Shown here: piece after piece, positions 1 to 6,356 of the stretch
Position numbering within the stretch: the stretch's first letter is position 1
How the letters are laid out: each line of letters starts with the position of its first letter
NCBI GenBank assembly: GCA_946403615.1
Contig: CAMJAO010000115.1
Location: 1-6,811 of the forward strand
Length of the DNA stretch: 6,811 nt
Direction of reading: 5' to 3'
DNA from: an uncultured Prevotellaceae bacterium
GTDB taxonomy: Bacteria > Bacteroidota > Bacteroidia > Bacteroidales > Bacteroidaceae
Translations under genes and position numbers: made by a program
The notes under the pieces: model-generated
Told to the model about the DNA's origin: nothing
Seen by the model: only the letters and a program-made list of their open reading frames with translations
Database searches by the model: none

Positions 1-677
1 TCGAAGTCGTCGCCGCCCAGATGGGTGTCGCCGTTGGTGCTGAGCACCTCAAACACGCCGCCGCCAAACTCCAAGATGGAGATATCGAATGTGCCGCCAC
101 CGAGGTCGAACACGGCGATTTTCATGTCTTTATTGGCTTTGTCTATGCCATAAGCCAGAGCTGCTGCTGTAGGCTCGTTGACGATGCGCTCCACTTCCAG
201 ACCGGCAATCTGACCGGCTTCCTTGGTGGCCTGACGCTGTGAGTCTGAGAAGTATGCGGGAACGGTGATGACGGCCTTGGTCACTTCCTCGCCCAGATAG
301 TCCTCGGCGGTCTTCTTCATCTTTTGCAGCACCATGGCGGAGATTTCCTGCGGGGTGTATTTGCGGCCTTCGATGTCAACGCGCGGATAACCGCCTTCGT
401 TGGTCACGGTGAAGGGCACACGTGTCACCTCTTTGCTGCACTGCTCGTAAGTCTCACCCATGAAGCGTTTGATGCTGTACACGGTGTTCTTCGGGTTGGT
501 GATAGCCTGGCGCTTGGCGGGGTCGCCCACCTTGCGCTCACCGTCTTTCACAAAGCCTACCACAGAAGGAGTGGTGCGCTTACCTTCGCTGTTCGCGATT
601 ACTACCGGTTCGTTGCCTTCAAATACGGCTACGCATGAGTTGGTAGTTCCTAAGTCGATTCCAATAATTTTTCCCAT
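1..677 (-). CDS. dnaK: Chaperone DnaK (Hsp70), N-terminal part, gene runs off the left edge
   Basis: Cytoplasmic ATP-dependent Hsp70 chaperone that binds and releases unfolded polypeptides, working with DnaJ and GrpE. The frame is open from an ATG at 677-675 to base 1, giving 225 codons of a protein usually about 630-640 aa long; this is most of the nucleotide-binding domain. Visible landmarks are the phosphate-1 loop IGIDLGTTNS (residues 5-14), Lys70 in NTVYSIKR (the catalytic lysine position of Hsp70s), the VPAYFSDSQRQAT segment, NEPTAAALAYG (167-177) and the phosphate-2 loop DLGGGTFD (191-198). The start is fixed by the MGKIIGIDLG N-terminus; the leader is A/T-rich with no Shine-Dalgarno, normal for Bacteroidota. 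I see no CIRCE element upstream, so HrcA-type control is not supported. The substrate-binding domain is outside the window. Identity is certain. Confidence 0.98.
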   Translation of the reverse strand, partial: MGKIIGIDLGTTNSCVAVFEGNEPVVIANSEGKRTTPSVVGFVKDGERKVGDPAKRQAITNPKNTVYSIKRFMGETYEQCSKEVTRVPFTVTNEGGYPRVDIEGRKYTPQEISAMVLQKMKKTAEDYLGEEVTKAVITVPAYFSDSQRQATKEAGQIAGLEVERIVNEPTAAALAYGIDKANKDMKIAVFDLGGGTFDISILEFGGGVFEVLSTNGDTHLGGDDF

Positions 678-747
678 AATTGTATTGTTTTTATTTGTTG
701 TTATTTATATTCGCATGATTTCGGATGATAATCCGCTTTCTTTTCTG

Positions 748-780
748 CAAACCTTATGCCAAACACCCCATATCACGAAA
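748..780 (-). promoter_or_regulatory. Weak candidate promoter for dnaK
   Basis: On the minus strand TAAGGTTTG (756-748) resembles the Bacteroidota -7 element TAnnTTTG but has one extra base between TA and TTTG. TTTC (780-777) lies 20 bp upstream, the same spacing as in the gyrB promoter candidate. It would start transcription near 740 and give a leader of roughly 60 nt. No better match is visible between the last terminator and the dnaK start. The -33-like bases overlap the terminator's T-run, which weakens the call. Confidence 0.35.
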
Positions 781-806
781 AAAACTGCCACACCATGTGA
801 CAGTTT
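778..806 (-). terminator. Intrinsic terminator upstream of dnaK
   Basis: On the minus strand AAACTG-t-CACA pairs with TGTG-g-CAGTTT around a TGG loop (806-782), ten base pairs plus one T-G apposition that can wobble-pair, followed by a run of seven T (784-778). On the plus strand the hairpin has no T-run, so it acts on minus-strand transcripts. It ends whatever is transcribed from 806 upward, before dnaK. Confidence 0.75.
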
Positions 807-861
807 GTCAGTTTGCGAATCAAACACCGTATATGTTCAATTATATATAAATAATGTTCAT

Positions 862-933
862 TTACCCTATGCTGGAATTGATGTCCTTATGTACTTCTGT
901 TCTTATGTCTAAAACAACTTGTATTTTTGTCAT
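862..933 (-). CDS. Possible 23-aa small ORF or integrase N-terminal remnant
   Basis: ATG at 933-931 opens a 23-codon frame ending in TAA at 864-862. The peptide begins MTKIQVVLDIRTEVHKD, which looks protein-like and loosely resembles the first residues of Bacteroidota tyrosine recombinases (a short beta strand such as KVVLDTR followed by KKDG). After residue 17 the resemblance stops and the frame closes. An AAGGAG motif lies about 20 nt upstream, too far to be a good ribosome binding site. It lies between two minus-strand terminators. It could be a decayed integrase start, a tiny gene, or chance. I assign no function. Confidence 0.2.
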   Translation of the reverse strand: MTKIQVVLDIRTEVHKDINSSIG

Positions 934-971
934 AAAAAATCATATACGAAAAGACTCCTTTTGTCACAAAC

Positions 972-1003
972 AAAAAACGTGACAACCTCACGGCTATCAC
1001 GTT
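972..1003 (-). terminator. Strong intrinsic terminator with GUGA tetraloop
   Basis: On the minus strand AACGTGA (1003-997), T, AGCC then loop GTGA then GGTT, G, TCACGTT form a 12-pair stem that includes two G-U pairs. The loop fits the stable GNRA class. A run of six T (977-972) follows, the first two of them closing the stem. It sits 263 bp after the stop codon of the hybrid regulator and nearly 300 bp before dnaK. It may end read-through from the regulator or, more interestingly, a small RNA started at the -7 box near 1125. Confidence 0.85.
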
Positions 1004-1115
1004 ATGAAATAACAAAACTTTACGCTTAATACATACTTAGTATCTTTTCGTCTTTAAGAGATCTTTACGTCAAAAATATATATAGAAGTTCCAGTAAGTG
1101 ATATGTCTCTTTTTC
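972..1115 (-). ncRNA. Candidate small RNA (about 145 nt)
   Basis: This is an inferred transcription unit: its start is placed just downstream of the -7 box at 1129-1122 and its end at the terminator with the GUGA loop. The interval has no open frame beyond two codons after its only ATG, so if transcribed it would be non-coding. It contains AAAGA-TC-TCTT-type complementary segments around 1065-1053 besides the terminator stem. It does not match an RNA family I can recognise; 6S RNA and tmRNA signatures are not apparent. The start is a guess from the box position, and the stretch could instead be only the 3' tail of the regulator transcript. Confidence 0.35.
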
Positions 1116-1121
1116 TATTGG

Positions 1122-1129
1122 CAAAGGTA
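1122..1129 (-). promoter_or_regulatory. -7 promoter element lacking a -33 box
   Basis: TACCTTTG on the minus strand (1129-1122) is an exact match to TAnnTTTG, the -7 element of the Bacteroidota primary sigma factor. At the expected -33 distance (about 19-21 bp upstream) there is no TTG or TTTG; instead there is a small inverted repeat GGGA-GTTA-TCCC (1150-1139). The first TGTCCGAAA copy ends 28 bp upstream of the box. A promoter with a good -7, no -33 and upstream repeats is what an activator-dependent promoter would look like. Confidence 0.5.
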
Positions 1130-1157
1130 TATGCTTACGGGATAACTCCCTTGGCCT

Positions 1158-1220
1158 TTTCGGACAAAAAGTTGTAAATTTCGGACAAAAACAAATGTCC
1201 GAAATTGTCATTTTCGGACA
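1158..1220 (-). repeat. Cluster of four TGTCCGAAA elements, probable operator
   Basis: The 9-mer TTTCGGACA occurs on the plus strand at 1158-1166, 1179-1187 and 1212-1220, and its complement TGTCCGAAA at 1196-1204. Copies one and two start 21 bp apart (two helical turns) and both continue into AAAA. Copy two and the inverted copy can form an 11-bp stem with an 8-nt loop. The inverted copy and copy three can form a different 11-bp stem with a 7-nt loop, so the two stems exclude each other. Helical phasing and nearness to a -7 box favour a protein-binding array of AraC type; alternating RNA hairpins after the regulator's stop codon are a second possibility. Which protein binds is not shown by the sequence. 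Confidence 0.6.
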
Positions 1221-1265
1221 TTGTGATGGTAAGTGATTGCCATTCAATTGATTAGTAAAATAGTG

Positions 1266-4082
1266 CTATAATTTGTTTTCTGCCCTGAATTGACTGGGTG
1301 TGACCTGATAATACTGCTTAAAGACTTTTGAGAAATGGGCATTGTCGTCAAAACCTGACATCGTGGCGATGTCGGCCACGGGCAAATCCTGGCGTGTCGA
1401 GAGCAGTTCTTTGGCGCGGGCCAGTTTCAAGTGCTGGATATAGGCGGCTGTCGTCTCGCCGGTGATGGCAAAAATTTTTCTCCGCAGTTGTTTGCTGCTC
1501 ACGCACATTATCGAGGCGATGGTCTCCACATCGGTCTGGCATTTGGTCATCTGCTCGTTTACTGCAAGAGTGAATTTGTCAATAAATTTCCTGTCTGTCT
1601 CGCTGAGTGTTTCCTTCGGATCGTTGTCGGGCGACTGCTCCATTGTCTGTGAGAATTTCTCACGCAGCGCTTTGCGGTGTTCCAGCAGTTTGCCTGTGAG
1701 CATCATCAGTTCTTCGGGATTGAATGGCTTGGTGAGATATGCGTCAGCCCCCGCCTCGATACCTTGCAGTCGGTCTTCGTCGGTGATTTTGGCGGTCACT
1801 ACGACCACGGGGATGTGTGACAACAGTTCATTGGCGCGTATCTGTCTGCAGAGGGCCAAGCCGTCTGTGCCGGGCATGACCAGGTCGGTGAGGATGAGGT
1901 CGGGGATGATGTCGAGTGCCTTGTCCATGCCTTCTTGTCCGTTGTGCGCAAAGGCCACCTCGTAAGTCTTGCGCAACAGTGAACCGATATACTGCCTTAC
2001 ATCGGCATTGTCTTCCACCACGAGGATGCGCGGCAGTTCGGTGCCTGTCGGACTGCTTTCATCAGCGTTGCTCACGTTGATATCGGCATAACCAATCACT
2101 GCAGGCTCCTTGTCGGCTTCAGGCAGTGTCGGGTCGTTGCGGTAAGGCGTGGTGATGACAAACCGTGTGCCTTTGCCCAATTCGCTCTCCACATGGATAT
2201 CGCCGTTCATCGTCTCGGTGATTTGTTTCACCAGTGCCAAGCCCACACCAGTGCCGATGGACGATTTGTCGGTTTCGGGCAGGTAAAACTCCTCGAAGAT
2301 ATAGGGCATGTCCTTCTCGTCGATTCCTTGACCGTCGTCGCTCACGGTAAGTGTGAACTGTCCGTCGGCAATTCGGGTAATCACATCGATATGTCCGCCT
2401 TCAGGCGTGAATTTCAATGCGTTGGAGAGCAGGTTGTGCAATGTCTTCGTGTAATAATCAGGCACGAAATCCATCTCCTGTGGACCTTCGTGCAGATATT
2501 GCACATGGATGTCGCGCTGTTGGCCCAGCAGACGGAAACTCTCTGTTATCATCACCGTGTAGGCATAGATGTTTCCGTGTTTCCACTGCGGTTGGGCGAT
2601 GTCGGAGCGCAGGCGTGAGAGGTCGAGCAACTGATTGGTCAACTTGTTGATATATTGTCCGTTGCGATGAATGATGGCTGCCGCGTTTTTCACATCTTCC
2701 TCGCCGGCGGTCTGTCCTTTGGCAATGTTGTCGCTCAACCCGATAATGACTGTCAGCGGGGTGCGGAATTCATGTGTCACTTTCGTGAAGAAGTCGAGGC
2801 GCATCTCCTCCACCTTCTTCATCAGTCGATTGGCCTTGGTTCTTACCCTGAATGCATAGTAAAGCAGTGAGAGCAACCCCACGAGCAGCAGGATGGCCAG
2901 CAGCGAGGCTATCATGATGCGACGTGTCAGTTTGCGCTGTTCCTCGTTCTCATGACTCAACTGGTTGTTCGATTCGGTCAGTTCGTCGGCATGGTAACGA
3001 GTGTGAAACAGACTGCTGTAGTTGGCCAGGTCGGCGTTGTACATCGAGTCTGACAATTGGCTGTAGCGTAGCAGATGGCGGATGGCCTCAACGGGATCGT
3101 CCTGCCGCAAAGCCTCGTACAAACCATGGTGCGTCATCTGCTCCACATAGATGTTGCCCACCTCGCGGCTCAGCCTGAGCGACTCCTCGAAGTGGCTGAC
3201 CGCTTCCTCTCGTTTCCCCTGTTTGAGCAGCAATGTGCCGAATTGGTTGTGACAGATGGCCAGCGAATGGTGGTTTTGCTCCTGTTCCAGCACGGGGATG
3301 GCCTGCAGCATGGCTTTCTCCGCTTCTTGCAAACGCCCCAGGCCGATGTAGGCCGCTGCCATCTCCGTTTGGCGGATGGCCGCTTTGCCGGTTCTGCCGC
3401 CTTTACTGTCGAGTTCGTAGGCCTCTGTGGCCAGGTCGAGCGCTTTTTGGGCCTGCCCCAGTTTCATGTATATCTCCGATGCAGTGCCCAGTCTGACAGC
3501 CAAACGGTCGTCATGGCCGAGTTCACGTTCGATGGCTACAGCCTTGTCGGCGAATTCGCGTCCTTGTGCCGGCTGTCGGCTTACGAGATAGAGATTGGCC
3601 AGATTGCTCAACGAGCTGCTCAGATTGGCTTTGTCGCCCGTTTTGAGGTCTATCTCGTAGCATTTCTTCATGTAGTCGATAGCGCGGTAGAAATTGCCCT
3701 TACGGGTCAGCACATTGCTTATCTGGTTGCACAGGCTGGCATATTCGTCGTCTTCCACCTTTGAGTTATAATATCGCTCTGCCTTTTCACAGCAGTTCAG
3801 GCTCTTGTCATATTCCGACAGGTCGGAGTAATACCACCCCATGAGGCAATAAATGGAAAATGCGGTGGCGGAGTCTGTTTCGGTGAAGGTGTAGAGCGAA
3901 TCGATGTGCTCTTTGTCGTACAATGCGCGTGCCAACTTGTTGGCCGCAGCGGTCTGTTCTTTGCCTTGCGACTGTTCAAACGCGGCAAACTGCTGCTCAA
4001 TGCTTTGCGCACAAGCGGCAGCGGCAACCACGAACCATGTCATGACTGCCATGCAACATCTGAATATACGGTGAGAGGTCAT
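1266..4082 (-). CDS. TPR hybrid histidine kinase / response regulator with AraC-type output
   Basis: A complete 938-aa one-protein two-component system. A basic N-terminus and hydrophobic stretch (about 1-25, ending AAACAQS) form a probable signal peptide, with Cys24 as a weak lipobox alternative. Residues about 75-345 hold at least six TPR-like repeats (for example 157-189, 196-227, 235-269, 275-309), then a helical linker and one membrane segment (388-410), placing the TPR sensor in the periplasm. The cytoplasmic part has HisKA with phospho-acceptor His437 (KVTHEFRTPL), HATPase with N-box Asn554, DDGQGI (582-587) and GTGVGL (610-615), a receiver with phospho-acceptor Asp733, Thr763 and Lys785, and a C-terminal AraC DNA-binding domain (about 840-936, second helix-turn-helix from 901). 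All catalytic residues are present. It lacks the beta-propeller and Y_Y_Y sensor of classical polysaccharide-sensing HTCS proteins, and no susC/susD or glycan genes adjoin it. The ATG at 4082 keeps the basic n-region; Met11 or Met14 are alternatives. Signal and targets are unknown. Confidence 0.93.
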   Translation of the reverse strand: MTSHRIFRCCMAVMTWFVVAAAACAQSIEQQFAAFEQSQGKEQTAAANKLARALYDKEHIDSLYTFTETDSATAFSIYCLMGWYYSDLSEYDKSLNCCEKAERYYNSKVEDDEYASLCNQISNVLTRKGNFYRAIDYMKKCYEIDLKTGDKANLSSSLSNLANLYLVSRQPAQGREFADKAVAIERELGHDDRLAVRLGTASEIYMKLGQAQKALDLATEAYELDSKGGRTGKAAIRQTEMAAAYIGLGRLQEAEKAMLQAIPVLEQEQNHHSLAICHNQFGTLLLKQGKREEAVSHFEESLRLSREVGNIYVEQMTHHGLYEALRQDDPVEAIRHLLRYSQLSDSMYNADLANYSSLFHTRYHADELTESNNQLSHENEEQRKLTRRIMIASLLAILLLVGLLSLLYYAFRVRTKANRLMKKVEEMRLDFFTKVTHEFRTPLTVIIGLSDNIAKGQTAGEEDVKNAAAIIHRNGQYINKLTNQLLDLSRLRSDIAQPQWKHGNIYAYTVMITESFRLLGQQRDIHVQYLHEGPQEMDFVPDYYTKTLHNLLSNALKFTPEGGHIDVITRIADGQFTLTVSDDGQGIDEKDMPYIFEEFYLPETDKSSIGTGVGLALVKQITETMNGDIHVESELGKGTRFVITTPYRNDPTLPEADKEPAVIGYADINVSNADESSPTGTELPRILVVEDNADVRQYIGSLLRKTYEVAFAHNGQEGMDKALDIIPDLILTDLVMPGTDGLALCRQIRANELLSHIPVVVVTAKITDEDRLQGIEAGADAYLTKPFNPEELMMLTGKLLEHRKALREKFSQTMEQSPDNDPKETLSETDRKFIDKFTLAVNEQMTKCQTDVETIASIMCVSSKQLRRKIFAITGETTAAYIQHLKLARAKELLSTRQDLPVADIATMSGFDDNAHFSKVFKQYYQVTPSQFRAENKL

Positions 4083-4245
4083 AGGGCAAATGGTGCTTGT
4101 TGTGCGGGTAGGACTTATTAGGCTTATTGGTAAATGACAAACGGATTAGCACGGTTTCCTACCTTTTGGCATATAGTGGAAAAACGTGATAATCCGTAAG
4201 TATGTGAATGTGAGACGCTTATTGGTGCGTCGGCGATGGCGCGGT
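4083..4245. other. Spacer between gyrB and the hybrid regulator gene
   Basis: This 163-bp spacer must hold the end of the gyrB transcript and the start of the regulator's. It contains the 57-nt inverted repeat at 4141-4197 and a 5-bp hairpin (GACGC/GCGTC, 4214-4231) 14 bp after the gyrB stop. I find no TAnnTTTG box with correct spacing for the regulator and no copy of the TTTCGGACA element, so direct autoregulation through that element is not supported here. Confidence 0.6.
4141..4197. repeat. 57-nt imperfect inverted repeat (long hairpin) between gyrB and regulator
   Basis: Plus-strand blocks ACGGATTA (4141-4148), CACG (4150-4153), TTTCC (4155-4159) and ACC (4161-4163) are mirrored by GGC/GGT-like bases at 4168-4170, GGAAA (4178-4182), CGTG (4185-4188) and TAATCCGT (4190-4197). 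The three outer blocks alone give 17 base pairs, interrupted only by single-base or one-by-two mismatches. Neither side carries a long T-run, so it is not a typical intrinsic terminator. Possible roles are a gyrB mRNA 3' stabiliser or rho-assisted end, an operator for the regulator gene, or a remnant of a small palindromic repeat element. Confidence 0.7.
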
Positions 4246-6216
4246 TTATGCGTCGATGTTGGCGTAGGTGGCGTTCTGCTCGATGAATTCACGACGCGGT
4301 TCCACGTCGTCGCCCATGAGCATGGAGAAGATTTCGTCGGCCTCGGCGGCGTTCTCGATGGTCACCTGCTTCAGCAGACGGGTCTCGGGATTCATGGTAG
4401 TGTCCCAGAGTTGCTCCTTGTTCATCTCGCCCAGACCTTTGTAGCGCTGGATGTGGATGCCGCTCTTGCCTTCTTCTCCGCCGGCATATTTGTCGATAAA
4501 CGCCTGCCGCTGCTGCTCTGTATAGCAATACTCTTGAATTTTCTTGTATGTGCAGAGATAGAGTGGGGGAGTGGCGATGTAGAGGTGGCCCTCCTGGATG
4601 ATACGCGGCATGAAACGATAGAACAGTGTCATGATAAGTGTGTCGATGTGGCAGCCATCGACGTCGGCATCGGTCATGATGATAATCTTGTCGTAACGCA
4701 GTTTGTCGATGTTGGCCTCTTTGTCGCCTTCACCTTCAACACCGAAACGCACACCGATACTCTGGATGATGTTCATCACCGACTCGGCCTCGAACACACG
4801 GTGCCACTGCACTTTCTCGACGTTCAGGATCTTACCGCGTAACGGCAGCACGGCTTGCGTGTAACGGTCACGGCCCTGCTTGGCCGAACCGCCTGCGGAG
4901 TCACCCTCGACGAGGAAGATTTCGCATTCCTTCGGGTCTTTGTTAGAACAGTCGGCCAGTTTGCCGGGCAGTCCGCCACCCGTCATTACGTTTTTGCGCT
5001 GCACGCTCTCACGCGCCTTGCGGGCAGCGATACGTGCGGTAGCAGCCAGCACCACTTTGTCGCAAATCTGCTTCGCCTCTTTCGGATGTTCTTCCAGATA
5101 GTTGGCAAGGGCTTCGCCCACAGCCTGTTGCACGGCACCAGTCACCTCGCTGTTGCCCAATTTGGTCTTGGTCTGGCCCTCAAACTGCGGTTCGGCCACC
5201 TTGATGGAGATGACGGCGGTCAGACCCTCGCGGAAGTCTTCACCGGTAATCTCTATCTTGGCTTTTTCTATCTGTTTGGCGATGGCAACGTCATTGTCGG
5301 CATATTTCTTCAACGTACGCGTAAGAGCCATGCGGAAACCCATCAGGTGGGTACCGCCTTCGATGGTGTTGATATTGTTGACGTAAGAGTGGATATTCTC
5401 CGAATAGTCGGTGTTGTACATCACAGCCACCTCGATGGGAATGCCCTGCTTCTCGGTCTTCAGGTAGATGACGTCGTCGAAGAGGTGGGTGCGGTGACGG
5501 TCGATGTAGCGCACAAACTCTTTCAGACCTTCTTTGGCGTGATATACGGCCTGACGTGTCTTGCCCTCTTCGTCGGGGCGCATATCGGTCAGGGTAATGG
5601 TGATGCCTGCATTCAAGTAGGCCAACTCACGCATACGGCGCGAGATGATGTCCCACTGATAGACGGTGGTGGTGAAGATGGTATTGTCGGGCCAGAACTG
5701 CTGGCGTGTGCCGCGTTTGTCGGTCTCGCCCACGACTTTTACGGGATAGAGCGGTTTGCCGCGCTCATATTCCTGCTGGTAAATCTTTCCGTCGCGATAG
5801 ACCTGCGACAGCATGTGCGACGACAGGGCGTTGACGCAACTCACACCCACGCCGTGCAAACCGCCGGACACCTTGTAAGAGCCTTTGTCGAACTTACCGC
5901 CGGCGTGAAGCACCGTCATGACGACTTCGAGAGCCGACTTATGCAGTTTCTTGTGCTCATCCACGGGGATACCGCGTCCGTTGTCCATCACGGTGATGGA
6001 GTTGTCTTCGTTGATGGTCACTTCGATGTGGGTACAGAAGCCCGCCATCGCCTCGTCGATAGAGTTGTCGACGGTCTCGTTGACCAAGTGGTGGAGACCC
6101 TTTTCACTGATGTCTCCGATATACATTGCAGGACGCTTACGGACGGCCTCCAAGCCCTCCAGCACCTGAATATTACTCGCTGAATAATTGTTTTCTGTGT
6201 TTTGTACGTCTGCCAT
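4246..6216 (-). CDS. gyrB: DNA gyrase subunit B
   Basis: ATPase and TOPRIM subunit of DNA gyrase, which with GyrA introduces negative supercoils. At 656 aa it is complete and of the short form without the extra C-terminal insert of the 804-aa E. coli protein. GHKL ATPase domain: Glu47 (general base) and Asn51 in NETVDNSIDE, Asp78 in DNGRGIP, ATP lid GGLHGVG (118-124), and the transducer QTKTKLG (348-354) with Lys350. TOPRIM domain: EGDSAGG (437-443) with Glu437, and the metal site DADVDG (516-521). The C-terminal landmark RYKGLGEMN is at 591-599. PLRGKILNVEK after the EGDSAGG motif is typical of GyrB; ParE cannot be fully excluded by eye, but synteny with rpsT supports GyrB. The leader has no Shine-Dalgarno; the -7 box 25 nt before the ATG suggests its own promoter. 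Confidence 0.96.
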   Translation of the reverse strand: MADVQNTENNYSASNIQVLEGLEAVRKRPAMYIGDISEKGLHHLVNETVDNSIDEAMAGFCTHIEVTINEDNSITVMDNGRGIPVDEHKKLHKSALEVVMTVLHAGGKFDKGSYKVSGGLHGVGVSCVNALSSHMLSQVYRDGKIYQQEYERGKPLYPVKVVGETDKRGTRQQFWPDNTIFTTTVYQWDIISRRMRELAYLNAGITITLTDMRPDEEGKTRQAVYHAKEGLKEFVRYIDRHRTHLFDDVIYLKTEKQGIPIEVAVMYNTDYSENIHSYVNNINTIEGGTHLMGFRMALTRTLKKYADNDVAIAKQIEKAKIEITGEDFREGLTAVISIKVAEPQFEGQTKTKLGNSEVTGAVQQAVGEALANYLEEHPKEAKQICDKVVLAATARIAARKARESVQRKNVMTGGGLPGKLADCSNKDPKECEIFLVEGDSAGGSAKQGRDRYTQAVLPLRGKILNVEKVQWHRVFEAESVMNIIQSIGVRFGVEGEGDKEANIDKLRYDKIIIMTDADVDGCHIDTLIMTLFYRFMPRIIQEGHLYIATPPLYLCTYKKIQEYCYTEQQRQAFIDKYAGGEEGKSGIHIQRYKGLGEMNKEQLWDTTMNPETRLLKQVTIENAAEADEIFSMLMGDDVEPRREFIEQNATYANIDA

Positions 6217-6240
6217 TTTTCGTTTACGTAATTAAGTGTG

Positions 6241-6272
6241 CAAATTTACAAAAAAACTGCCAAATAGCGAAA
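6241..6272 (-). promoter_or_regulatory. gyrB promoter
   Basis: TAAATTTG (6248-6241) on the minus strand matches the Bacteroidota -7 consensus TAnnTTTG exactly. TTTC (6272-6269) lies 20 bp upstream as a one-mismatch -33 element. Transcription would begin near 6235, leaving a short A/T-rich leader of about 20 nt before the gyrB ATG at 6216. It lies downstream of the rpsT terminator, so gyrB is probably transcribed on its own. Confidence 0.7.
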
Positions 6273-6319
6273 TTTTTACCTGCTAAAAAATGGTAACAAA
6301 GTGTTCAAAAACTATAATA

Positions 6320-6356
6320 AAAGCCCCCGTCAGATTCCCCCTGTGGAGAGGGCTTT
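6320..6356 (-). repeat. GC-rich inverted repeat between rpsT and gyrB
   Basis: AAAGCCC (plus 6320-6326) is mirrored by GGGCTTT (6350-6356), and runs of C (6324-6328, 6337-6341) face a G-rich stretch. On the minus strand the stem is followed by TTTTATT, so it might serve as a weak back-up terminator after the main rpsT terminator. Its base composition differs sharply from the A/T-rich surroundings, which also fits a small dispersed repeat. A G-rich, low-complexity stretch on the plus strand continues to about 6413. Confidence 0.45.

Larger units (their letters stand above)
678..1265. other. Long non-coding spacer between the hybrid regulator and dnaK
   Basis: This stretch of 588 bp has no convincing protein gene longer than about 25 codons on either strand and is more A/T-rich than its surroundings. 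Read on the minus strand it contains, in order: a cluster of TGTCCGAAA elements, a -7 box, a strong terminator, a possible 23-codon ORF, a second terminator, a weak dnaK promoter candidate and a small hairpin CGGAT-TATC-ATCCG (735-722) in the dnaK leader. Plus-strand bases 719-725 (TTTCGGA) match seven bases of the upstream 9-bp element, so a degenerate copy may sit in the dnaK leader. The two terminators imply that dnaK is transcriptionally insulated from the regulator gene. Confidence 0.7.

Noticed and set aside
460..912. 150-codon plus-strand frame reaching into the spacer upstream of dnaK
   Set aside because: Its first half is antisense to dnaK and the rest is low-quality A/T-rich translation crossing a terminator.
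1071..1078. Second -7 box, TATTTTTG on the minus strand
   Set aside because: It matches TAnnTTTG but lies in a TATATATATTTTT tract where such matches arise by chance, and no -33 element is at the right distance.
1158..1220. Short CRISPR-like array
   Set aside because: The repeat is only 9 bp, spacing is 21, 17 and 16 bp with one copy inverted, and there are no cas genes; it fits protein-binding sites better.
1065..1247. 60-codon minus-strand frame with a repeated CPK motif
   Set aside because: The repeated CPK comes from translating the TGTCCGAAA DNA repeats; it needs a TTG start and overlaps the putative promoter.
678..1265. CIRCE element upstream of dnaK
   Set aside because: I looked for TTAGCACTC-N9-GAGTGCTAA and found nothing close; the inverted repeats present are terminators or unrelated.
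3075..3764. 229-codon plus-strand frame, and several shorter ones inside the regulator gene
   Set aside because: Antisense to the TPR region of the hybrid regulator; no family resemblance and no promoter or terminator of their own.
4855..6183. 442-codon open frame on the plus strand
   Set aside because: It lies entirely antisense to gyrB, whose protein is unmistakable; the frame is a by-product of GC-rich codon use and has no recognisable domain.
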